Below, piece after piece: positions 57,529-64,000 of a stretch of 64,000 nucleotides of DNA. The stretch covers positions 3,906,001-3,970,000 of the forward strand of contig NZ_CP045393.1 in NCBI RefSeq assembly GCF_009363655.1, in the 5' to 3' direction. This DNA comes from Roseovarius sp. THAF27. GTDB lineage: Bacteria; Pseudomonadota; Alphaproteobacteria; Rhodobacterales; Rhodobacteraceae. The stretch's first letter is position 1, and each line of letters begins with the position of its first letter. The notes under the pieces are model-generated. The model searched no databases. It was not told the origin of the DNA and saw nothing but the letters and a program-made list of their open reading frames with translations. The position numbers and the translations under genes were made by a program.

Positions 57529-58815
57529 TCACAGCGGCTGCGTGGTGTAATCCACCTCGTCGGGATACATCGTGTCGTCGATCGACGTCGTGTGCACCCG
57601 CACCAGTCGCCCGTTCTCGACCCGGCTGATATGCTGATGCCCGAACACCTGGTGCGTCTTGCCATTGAACCGCTTGGCCCCCTGCGGATGCGCCTGGCTT
57701 TCGGGCATATCGCCCATCGCCTCGACCGCCTCGATCAGCTTTGCGCGGTCCAGCGGCCCGGCATAGCCCGACGCTTCCATTCCTGCCTTGATGATGTGCA
57801 GCGTCTCCCAGCAGCCGAACATATGCGCATAGGTCGACACGTCGCTCGGGTCGCTGACCGACGCGCCGGTCTCGTCCACGCCCACGGCCTCACGATAGAA
57901 CGCCTCGTGCTCGCTCTGGTCCTCCTGCGCGTAGCGCGGCATCCCTTCCCAGAAATACGTCCCTTCCAAAAACTCCAGGCCCGGGCTGGAAATATCCACC
58001 GCCTCCAGGCTGTCGATAAAGCCGAAGATTTCCGGCCCCTGGTCGCCGAAAAACTCGCCCAATTCCTTCACGAAGGTCAGAACGGCAGGGCCGACCATCA
58101 CGTGATACAGCACCTCGGTATCGCGTGGGATCTGCGGGAAATACTTGGTAAAGCTCGTCTCGCTGGGCGGAATCGCGATCTGCTCCAAGACCTCGCCGCC
58201 CTGTTCCTCGATCGCGGCGGTAAAGAAATCCCGGTGATCGTGACCGAAGGCGAAATCGGGGAAGATCATCGTGACCTTTTTCCCGAGGTTCTCCGACACG
58301 TAAGGCGCCATCGCCTGCACCTGGCTCTTCACGTCCGTGATGCCCGGTTGCAGGGTATAGCGGTTCAGCATCCCGCTCGCCACGTGATGCCCCTCGGAGA
58401 CCACGAAATAGGGCAGCTTCAACTCCCCTGCCCGCGGCGCAGACCCGATCACCACGTGGGAAAACAGCGTGCCGAAACCGACGTCACAGCCATGCTGGTT
58501 GGCGAATTTCTCCACCACCTCGGCACCGCGCTTGGGATCCGTGCCGTCATCCTCGGCGATGATCTCGATCTTCCGTCCGTTGATGCCGCCACCCTCGTTG
58601 ATCAACTTCACCGCCGCCTCGGTGGTGCGCCCGTACCAGCGGCCATAGGCGGCCCCGATGCCGGTGCTGTGCTGCTGAAACCCGATCTTGATCGGCTCCG
58701 AGCTCTGCGCCTGCGCATACCGCGCCCAAAGCGGCAGGCTCGCCGCGCCCGCCGCTGCTCCGGCCAGTGTTTTCAACGCGCCCCGGCGCGACGTGCCCTT
58801 GATCAGCTTGGTCAT
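57529..58815 (-). CDS. ABC transporter substrate-binding protein (type I periplasmic fold), Tat-type signal
   Basis: The 428-residue protein has a twin-arginine signal (TSRRGALKTLAGAAAGAASLPL) ending near ARYAQAQ, then EPIKIGFQQHSTGIGAAYGRW and the LivJ/urea-binding-protein-like NEGGGINGRKIEIIAEDDGTDPKRGAEV. It is first in the transporter operon. Tat-dependent LivK-type proteins are frequent in alphaproteobacteria. Substrates of this group range from branched-chain amino acids to amides and aromatic acids; its linkage to the hydroxylase suggests the ring substrate of that enzyme. Confidence 0.88.
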   Translation of the reverse strand: MTKLIKGTSRRGALKTLAGAAAGAASLPLWARYAQAQSSEPIKIGFQQHSTGIGAAYGRWYGRTTEAAVKLINEGGGINGRKIEIIAEDDGTDPKRGAEVVEKFANQHGCDVGFGTLFSHVVIGSAPRAGELKLPYFVVSEGHHVASGMLNRYTLQPGITDVKSQVQAMAPYVSENLGKKVTMIFPDFAFGHDHRDFFTAAIEEQGGEVLEQIAIPPSETSFTKYFPQIPRDTEVLYHVMVGPAVLTFVKELGEFFGDQGPEIFGFIDSLEAVDISSPGLEFLEGTYFWEGMPRYAQEDQSEHEAFYREAVGVDETGASVSDPSDVSTYAHMFGCWETLHIIKAGMEASGYAGPLDRAKLIEAVEAMGDMPESQAHPQGAKRFNGKTHQVFGHQHISRVENGRLVRVHTTSIDDTMYPDEVDYTTQPL

Positions 58816-58902
58816 CGCGAACTCTCCCCGTTCTTTGAAATGACTTTGGCACGATCCTGCGAAGCCCGCCCCGGTTTGTCCAGTGTTTTGACCGGACTGC
58901 CC

Positions 58903-60282
58903 TCAACCGCGCGGCGAGGCCAGCAGCCACAGCCCGAAGAACGTGTAGGCCACCATGAACACCGCCAGCGGCGCCTGCCCCAGCACGGCGCGCCGCCGGT
59001 CGGGCCTGTCCCGCATGGCCAGCGAGTGCGCCATCAGGATCGCGACGACATGCCCCGCCACCACGGCCCCGGCCTGGCTCAGCCAGATCCGCCGCACCGT
59101 GTCTTGGGTGTTGAAGAAGCCCGTGGTCACATAGAACCCGTCGAGGCCCAGCAAGTGGGCCCCGTTCGACAACGGATCATCCAGCATCAGCACCACGTAT
59201 TGCCCTTCGACCAGGAAGGCCGGCAGGTAATGCGCCACGTGATAGCCCAGCGCGATCGGCAGGATCGACGGAGCGAACAGGCATACCGACGCCCGCAGGC
59301 TCCGCCCGGTCCCGGCAATGCGCTCGCCCAGCCACAGGCAGGCGGCGAACACCGCCAACAGACCGAAATTCGCCACCACCAATCCAATGAGATTCGGCAC
59401 CACCACCGCCGACCGCCCCGGAAACTCCAGAGGATTGACCCCGATCACCCCCAGCCACCAGAAAGTCTCGTGCAGCCCGTCAAAGCTGCCCGTCCCCAGC
59501 AGGAACACCATCAGCACCGCCAGCGCCAGCGGCGGCGCCCGCCGCACCACGCCCTGCCAGCCCCACAGGCCAACCGCCAGCCGCCCGCGCGCCTTGGCAA
59601 ACAGCCCCATGCGCCCATAGGCCCGCATCATGACCGTCACCATCTCGCCCCGCAGCAGGAACGCCGGCCCGAACAGCAGCACCCCGAACAGTACCGCGTA
59701 CCAGTATAACCCCACGACACTGGCCAACCGCGCCGGATCCGCCGGCGCCGGGTCGCACAACAGGAACGCCGCGAACGCCAGGAACAGCACAACCGCCGGC
59801 CAATACCCCCAGCCGCGCGGATAGCGCATCAACGCCCGCATCCCCGTCCACCGCGCCAACACCGCCACCACCCCGGTCCACGGGTTCGTCCAGCGCCAGT
59901 GATTGCCGATCAACCCTTGCAGGCTCACCAGCACCACCCACCACACCGTCCAGGTCAACAGCGGCATCGGGTTCTCCATCGGCGTGCGCGGCCCGGCAAA
60001 GCCCTGCCAGACGCCGAATGCCAGGATCCCCGTCGCCAGCAGGCTGGTCCCATGCCGCAATGCCCAACGTGGCCGCCGCACCAGCGGCACCGGCGAAAAC
60101 ACCGCCTCGCCCGCCCGCGCCGGCAACACCGCCAGCAACAGTACCGTCAGGACGACGCTCGCCACCCCAGCCGAAATGTAGACATCCGTCGGCAACAGAA
60201 GAACGAAACTCTGCTCCGACGCATGTGCCCGCGCCATCCCGCCCCAGAACAGGACAAGGCAGACCGGCAGAGCCCGCCTCAC
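58903..60282 (-). CDS. Multi-pass membrane protein of unknown function
   Basis: The 459-residue protein has a signal-like start (ends near GMARAHA) and about eleven to twelve further helices. Polar motifs include NHWRWTNPWTG, FGPAFLLRGEMVTVMMRAYGRMG, PNLIGLVVANFG and GYHVAHYLPAFLVEGQY with paired histidines inside a helix. I do not recognise the family with certainty; database entries that look similar in length and start are sometimes named fenitrothion hydrolase, but I could not confirm that. It is downstream of the arginine-deiminase-like gene on the same strand. Confidence 0.65.
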   Translation of the reverse strand: MRRALPVCLVLFWGGMARAHASEQSFVLLLPTDVYISAGVASVVLTVLLLAVLPARAGEAVFSPVPLVRRPRWALRHGTSLLATGILAFGVWQGFAGPRTPMENPMPLLTWTVWWVVLVSLQGLIGNHWRWTNPWTGVVAVLARWTGMRALMRYPRGWGYWPAVVLFLAFAAFLLCDPAPADPARLASVVGLYWYAVLFGVLLFGPAFLLRGEMVTVMMRAYGRMGLFAKARGRLAVGLWGWQGVVRRAPPLALAVLMVFLLGTGSFDGLHETFWWLGVIGVNPLEFPGRSAVVVPNLIGLVVANFGLLAVFAACLWLGERIAGTGRSLRASVCLFAPSILPIALGYHVAHYLPAFLVEGQYVVLMLDDPLSNGAHLLGLDGFYVTTGFFNTQDTVRRIWLSQAGAVVAGHVVAILMAHSLAMRDRPDRRRAVLGQAPLAVFMVAYTFFGLWLLASPRG

Positions 60283-60285
60283 GAT

Positions 60286-60355
60286 TTCTTCTTCTGGCCG
60301 GAAATATCCCGGGGAGAGCGTTGAAACGCAGTTTCAACGTGAGGGGCTGGCCCCT
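60286..60355 (-). repeat. Gene-end element with AATATCC-type core, copy 2
   Basis: Read on the minus strand from the arginine-deiminase-like gene: a GGGGCCAGCCCC hairpin, a 7-bp palindrome GTTGAAACTGCGTTTCAAC, then CTCCCCGGGATATTTCCGGCC followed by AGAAGAAG. The order matches the copy behind the AA_synth gene, including the purine-rich tail. It separates two minus-strand genes and probably ends the upstream transcript. Confidence 0.6.
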
Positions 60356-60394
60356 CTTCCCCACAATAAAGCGTGGCGCAGCCACTCATTCAGA

Positions 60395-61327
60395 TCACCC
60401 CGGGTCGCGAATCAGACTCTGGCACATGCAATGCACGCCGCCACCCCCTTGGGTGATCATGCTCAGGTCCGGGTCGTAAATGGTGAACCCCAGCGCGCGC
60501 AGCTTCTCCTTCAGCGTCTTCGACCCCTCGGGCAGCAGCACCCGGTCCTGCCCCAGCGCCACCACGTTGCAGCCCAGAGCGATGGTCTCCTGGAACGGCA
60601 CCTCGACGATCTCGATCTTCTTCGCGCGCAGCCAGTCGACGATCTCGGGATCGGTGCAATCGGTGCAGACCGCAGCCAGCTTCGGCGCCAGCATCACCAC
60701 CATCAGGTCGATATGCACATAGAACGGGTCGATATCGGCCAGCTTCACTTCCCAGCCCTCGGCCTCCATCCACGACGCGACCTGCCGCGCGCCCTCATGC
60801 ATCGACCGGCCTTCTTCGCCTTCCCAGCCGATCAGAACACACCCCGGCTCGATCACGTTGAAATCGCCCCCCTCGAAGGTGCCCGCAGTGACGAAATCGT
60901 AAATCGGAATGCCAAGGCCCTGGTAGGTCTCGATCGCCCGGAAATTCTCGCCCCGGCGCCAGTGTTGCGACATATGCGTGATGATTGCGCCATAGGGCGT
61001 CATCACCGAACTGTCCCGCGCATAAACCTGGTAGGGCAGTTCCGGATCCGGCACATGGGTCTGCACCTCGACGCCCGCGCTTTCATAGGCGCTCATCATC
61101 TCGGAATGCTGTTTTTTCGCAACGTTAGGGTCAAATTCCACCCCCCGCCGCAGCGTCTTCTTGCTCACCGACGAGGTCTTCAGCCAGCGGTAATTCTCGA
61201 TTGGCCCCAGCAGCACCGACCGCAACGTGCCATAGTCACTATCCGCTCCCCAGTCGTTCAGCCTGGGCGTGCCGCCGCCCTCGCGCCGTGCGCGCAGGGT
61301 AAAATTGTCAGCCGGTTGATCTTTCAT
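60395..61327 (-). CDS. Arginine deiminase/amidinotransferase-fold hydrolase (DDAH-like)
   Basis: The 310-residue protein has the guanidino-group enzyme pattern: VYARDSSVM (Asp105), GTFEGGDFNVI (Glu152), FYVHIDLMV (His205) and the C-terminal GGGGVHCMCQS with Cys300 as likely nucleophile. This is the catalytic set of dimethylarginine dimethylaminohydrolases and arginine deiminases, which hydrolyse or transfer amidino groups. The start follows AAAGGAGAGC; an ATG 15 codons upstream lies inside that leader. The substrate is not clear. It is about 1.5 kb from the hydroxylase cluster but is on its own transcript. Confidence 0.85.
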   Translation of the reverse strand: MKDQPADNFTLRARREGGGTPRLNDWGADSDYGTLRSVLLGPIENYRWLKTSSVSKKTLRRGVEFDPNVAKKQHSEMMSAYESAGVEVQTHVPDPELPYQVYARDSSVMTPYGAIITHMSQHWRRGENFRAIETYQGLGIPIYDFVTAGTFEGGDFNVIEPGCVLIGWEGEEGRSMHEGARQVASWMEAEGWEVKLADIDPFYVHIDLMVVMLAPKLAAVCTDCTDPEIVDWLRAKKIEIVEVPFQETIALGCNVVALGQDRVLLPEGSKTLKEKLRALGFTIYDPDLSMITQGGGGVHCMCQSLIRDPG

Positions 61328-61447
61328 GTCCGCTCTCCTTTGCGCGAGAGGCTGAGCCGATGCCACGTCCAAGTCAAGCGCGACCGCACTGGCACCGCCA
61401 TCGCGCCCGGTCCTTGCGCAAAACAGAGCCGTTGCGGGCGCGAAACC

Positions 61448-61726
61448 TCAAGGCCTGTACCGCTCCGCCAGGTCCTCCGTATCCCCGACCGAGGCCAGCT
61501 TGACCTCGCGGATCAGCTTCAGCGTCGGTTTCAGGCAAAAGAACACGGACCCCACGATGAACAGCCAGACCGCCACCGTTTCCGTCGCCTTCCACAGAAA
61601 CAGGATCGACCCGATCAGGAACGAGAACGCGGCGACGAAATCCGCCAGCGTGTGCAACAGCTCGAAAATGGCGTAAAGCCGGCGTGTCTCGGCATTCACA
61701 TGGCGCTTGTCCTTGAACATCTGCAT
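61448..61726 (-). CDS. YrhK family protein
   Basis: The 92-residue protein has two hydrophobic helices (residues 27-45 and 51-67) with RRLYAIFELLHTLADFVAAFSFLIGSI... and FCLKPTLKLIREVKLA, the YrhK-domain pattern as I know it. The family is of unknown function, and some members contain the domain in stress-induced membrane proteins. It stands between the DDAH-like and BLUF genes on the same strand with about 70 to 120 bases on either side. Confidence 0.75.
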   Translation of the reverse strand: MQMFKDKRHVNAETRRLYAIFELLHTLADFVAAFSFLIGSILFLWKATETVAVWLFIVGSVFFCLKPTLKLIREVKLASVGDTEDLAERYRP

Positions 61727-61799
61727 GGCACTCTCCCCGGGTCTGTCGAAAGTCGCGCCCTAGAAAGACCACGCCGCCCGAATTGGCAAGCAAAAGACC

Positions 61800-62216
61800 C
61801 TAATCCTGCGGAAAAGGCACCACGCCGTCCGCCGCCAGCCGGTTGAAAAAGCCCAGAACCTCGTCCTCGGTCGCCTGTTCCACCGCGCCCGCGCGCACCG
61901 CCTCGCGGCTCCAGACCCAAGATTGCGCTGGGTCGTCCCTCATCGCCCAGGCCGGGAACAATCGCGTTTTGATCGACCGCTCCAGCAGGTTGCGCGGTTC
62001 GATATGCCGGTCATCCTGCCGAATGCGCGCGTAACAGTGCCTAACGGCCTTGTCGGGCCCTTCCAGCAACTGTAGGTACAGATCCGCCCGACAGATCAAC
62101 GCCCCGGTGATCCCGTCCCGTTCATTGCACCGCCGCGCATCCAGCAGGATACCGGCCAGCATCGCATCGTCGTATCCGAAGGGGCGAGAGGCATAGATCA
62201 ACTGCGTGAGCGCCAT
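61800..62216 (-). CDS. BLUF-domain blue-light photoreceptor
   Basis: The 138-residue protein is a single BLUF domain with a short C-terminal cap. The flavin-network residues are in place: Tyr8 in QLIYASR, Asn31 in CNERDGITG and Gln49 in LYLQLLEG. Blue light rearranges hydrogen bonds around FAD and changes partner binding. Stand-alone BLUF proteins work through partners, and no EAL/GGDEF or regulator gene adjoins it. ATG 62216 follows GAAAGGAGCC. A gene for a light sensor next to a tRNA-synthetase unit appears to be coincidence. Confidence 0.92.
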   Translation of the reverse strand: MALTQLIYASRPFGYDDAMLAGILLDARRCNERDGITGALICRADLYLQLLEGPDKAVRHCYARIRQDDRHIEPRNLLERSIKTRLFPAWAMRDDPAQSWVWSREAVRAGAVEQATEDEVLGFFNRLAADGVVPFPQD

Positions 62217-62271
62217 GACAGGGCTCCTTTCGCGCTCAGCCTAGGCCACGAACGCTGCGCTGTCTACGCGA

Positions 62272-62721
62272 TCACGATCCGCGCTGGGCGCGAAACAGCT
62301 CTGCATTCGGAATCTGGCCCGCGCCACGGTTCAGCTTCAGATCGTCGCGCATCCGCGCATTCAGCTCGACCAGCTTTGCCTCCAGCGCCTGCTTCGCGGC
62401 CTCGATCCGCGCCGCACCCTGCCGCTCACTCCGGGCATGGTGATACGCCAGCACCGCCTCGTAGGCCTCAGTGCTGGCCCGCATCACCGCGACCGACGCG
62501 ATCACGTCGATCGCCCGGTCCGCCCCCGGCGCACGCTTAGGCAGATCCTGCCCGTGGTTCAGCGCATGCGCCATCCCGTGCAAGTGGGTCAAATGCTCGG
62601 TATAGAGCCTGATCCGCGCCTCGGTCAGCCGCCGAAACGCCCGCGCAACCTTGATTGCGATATAGGTAAGCAGAGTGGCAATCACGCACAAAAGCGCCAG
62701 AATGCCCTGCCCGACGGTCAC
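62272..62721 (-). CDS. Hypothetical protein with one membrane helix, coupled to pheS
   Basis: The 149-residue protein starts with GTG in a GTGA overlap with the pheS stop. A hydrophobic helix ([18 protein letters not shown], residues 5-22) is followed by a long charged helical region with [18 protein letters not shown] and many Ala, Arg and Glu residues, probably a coiled coil in the cytoplasm. I do not recognise the family. A longer reading from 62784 lies wholly over the end of pheS and was rejected. The overlap suggests it needs pheS translation. Confidence 0.65.
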   Translation of the reverse strand: MTVGQGILALLCVIATLLTYIAIKVARAFRRLTEARIRLYTEHLTHLHGMAHALNHGQDLPKRAPGADRAIDVIASVAVMRASTEAYEAVLAYHHARSERQGAARIEAAKQALEAKLVELNARMRDDLKLNRGAGQIPNAELFRAQRGS

Positions 62722-63788
62722 CGGCTCAAGCCGCCATGCAGCGTCGGCACATCCAGCGCCGCGAAGCCGTAGTGCCGCAGCCACCGCAGGTCCGAATCAA
62801 AGAAAGCCCGCAGGTCCGGGATGCCGTATTTCAGCATCGCGATCCGGTCGATCCCCATGCCGAAGGCAAAGCCCTGCCATTCATCCGGGTCGATCCCGCC
62901 CGAGCGCAGCACATGCGGATGCACCATGCCCGACCCCAGCACTTCCAGCCAGTCGTCGCCCTCGCCCACCTTGACCGTGCCGCCTTCAAAGGCGCACTGG
63001 ATGTCCACCTCCGCCGACGGTTCGGTGAAGGGAAAGTGCGAGGCCCGGAAACGGGTCTTCACCGAGGTGCCGAAATAGGCGGTGAAGAACTCCTCCAGTA
63101 CCCATTTCAGGTTCGCCATCGAGATATCCTTGTCGATGGCCAGCCCTTCGACCTGGTGGAACATCGGCGTGTGGGTCTGGTCGTAATCGGCGCGATAGAC
63201 GCGGCCCGGCGCGATGATCCGGCAAGGCGCGCCGTGTTTTTCCAGGTGCCGGATCTGCACCGGCGAGGTGTGCGTGCGCAGCACGTCGGGCGCGCGGTCG
63301 TCCCCTTCGGCCCGATGCATATAGAACGTGTCCATCTCGGCCCGCGCCGGGTGGTGGCTGGGGATGTTCAGCGCGTCGAAATTGTACCAGTCGGTGTCGA
63401 TCTGCGGCCCCTCGGCCACGGCGAACCCCATGTCGGCGAAGATCGCCGTGACTTCCTCGGTCACCTGGCTGATCGGGTGGATCGTGCCTTGCCGCCGCGG
63501 CCGTCCCGGCAGGGTCACGTCCAGCCATTCCTCGCGCAGCCGTTCGTCCAGCGCGGCATCCGCCAGCGCCACCTTCTTGGCCGCCAGCGCAGAGTTGATC
63601 TCGTCCTTCAGCGCGTTCAGCTTCGGCCCCATCTCCTGCCGCTCTTCGGGCGTCATCTTGCCCAGCTCGCGCATCTTCAGCGCGACTTCGCCCTTCTTGC
63701 CCACGGCCTGCACGCGCAGATCCTCCAGCGCGGCCTCGTCACCGGCCTCGGCAATGGCACTCAGGTACTTGTCTCTCAGGTCATCCAT
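62718..63788 (-). CDS. pheS: Phenylalanine-tRNA ligase alpha subunit
   Basis: The 356-residue protein has an N-terminal coiled coil (residues 1-85), then class II aminoacyl-tRNA synthetase motifs: [40 protein letters not shown] (motif 2 region), [18 protein letters not shown] and the motif 3 region [17 protein letters not shown]. It forms the catalytic half of the alpha2-beta2 enzyme. The beta subunit gene pheT does not follow within the window; a hypothetical gene is coupled in its place. The 3' end of a desaturase gene lies 49 bases upstream. Confidence 0.96.
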   Translation of the reverse strand: MDDLRDKYLSAIAEAGDEAALEDLRVQAVGKKGEVALKMRELGKMTPEERQEMGPKLNALKDEINSALAAKKVALADAALDERLREEWLDVTLPGRPRRQGTIHPISQVTEEVTAIFADMGFAVAEGPQIDTDWYNFDALNIPSHHPARAEMDTFYMHRAEGDDRAPDVLRTHTSPVQIRHLEKHGAPCRIIAPGRVYRADYDQTHTPMFHQVEGLAIDKDISMANLKWVLEEFFTAYFGTSVKTRFRASHFPFTEPSAEVDIQCAFEGGTVKVGEGDDWLEVLGSGMVHPHVLRSGGIDPDEWQGFAFGMGIDRIAMLKYGIPDLRAFFDSDLRWLRHYGFAALDVPTLHGGLSR

Positions 63789-63837
63789 GGCGTTTCACTC
63801 AATCCCGGTTTGAACGCCGGTTACCCCGACTGGCCCA

Positions 63838-64000
63838 TCAGCGCAAGGTCGCGGCATACTCTCGGGTGAATTCCACGTACCCGTCCGAGACGACACCGTG
63901 ATGCCCCTGCATCATGCCATGCAGCTCCGGCAGGCGGTGGAACGGCACCTGCGGCAGGGCGTGATGCTCGGTGTGATAGGGCATGTTCCACGCCAGGAAC
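63838..64000 (-). CDS. Fatty acid desaturase, C-terminal end
   Basis: The last 54 residues of a minus-strand gene that runs out of the window. AWNMPYHTEHHALPQVPFH contains the third histidine box (HxxHH) of membrane fatty acid desaturases, and HGVVSDGYVEFTREYAATLR ends the protein. It would introduce a double bond into a membrane lipid acyl chain or a related substrate such as a carotenoid. Only the end is visible. Confidence 0.8.
   Translation of the reverse strand, partial: FLAWNMPYHTEHHALPQVPFHRLPELHGMMQGHHGVVSDGYVEFTREYAATLR

Overview
The window is a stretch of a high-GC (about 65%) alphaproteobacterial chromosome, almost certainly from a marine member of the Rhodobacteraceae (Roseobacter group). 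Signs are a DMSP-lyase-family cupin, a DmdC-type acyl-CoA dehydrogenase, the 45-residue aa3 oxidase subunit IV, DUF6173, the MobA/MobB/MoeA-fusion order, and a serC leader ahead of serC-serA. I see no rRNA, tRNA, CRISPR array, insertion sequence or phage gene. The accessory signal lies in non-coding DNA: several dispersed palindromic repeat families, a run of palindromes, and a tiny reading frame behind a near-perfect anti-16S sequence.

Layout. 1-5.5 kb: end of a polysaccharide deacetylase, arfB, a structured 400-base intergenic region, a queuosine-precursor transporter, mepA, a UMF1-type MFS transporter, a thioesterase-like protein and yggT. 5.5-9.5 kb: recQ, yaaA and a 920-base gene-free block with three copies of a palindromic repeat that also follows yggT. 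9.5-19.9 kb: a hybrid sensor kinase, then a tightly coupled operon of an alpha-2-macroglobulin, a glycolipid-binding-domain protein and PBP1C. 19.9-28 kb: four consecutive palindromes, a thiolase, a phosphatase, a DMSP-lyase-family protein, and the serine pathway (serA, serC with leader RNA, serB) around a membrane cyclic-nucleotide-binding protein. 28-32.5 kb: an ArsR/AHSA1/YCII cassette with a clear operator, and a TPP-riboswitch-controlled thiBPQ operon. 32.5-40.6 kb: EF-hand protein, asparaginase, IalB, threonylcarbamoyl-AMP synthase, DmdC-like dehydrogenase with an MBL-fold hydrolase, DUF6173, oxidase subunit IV and azlCD. 40.6-45.4 kb: a molybdenum-cofactor operon (fdhD, a small membrane protein, mobA, mobB, a moeA fusion). 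45.5-58.8 kb: an ABC exporter, then a ten-gene minus-strand block with AA_synth, UPF0280, a 6-hydroxynicotinate-reductase-like protein, a two-subunit molybdenum hydroxylase and a complete Liv-type ABC importer. 58.9-64 kb: a multi-pass membrane protein, an arginine-deiminase-fold hydrolase, YrhK, a BLUF photoreceptor, a small membrane protein coupled to pheS, and the end of a fatty-acid desaturase.

How it fits together. The best candidate for an undescribed metabolic system is the 47.7-58.8 kb block. A molybdenum hydroxylase, a reductase related to the nicotinate fermentation enzyme, two poorly characterised proteins and a dedicated importer are linked by 4-8 base overlaps, which suggests uptake and ring modification of an unidentified N-heterocycle. 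The Moco genes 2.4 kb away could supply its cofactor. The second candidate is the A2M, glycolipid-binding and PBP1C operon, which looks like a periplasmic protease-trap and wall-repair module with an extra lipid-binding partner.

Limits. All family calls are from reading the protein sequences; no alignment, structure prediction or database search was run. Starts were chosen from visible ribosome-binding sites and gene overlaps where these were informative.
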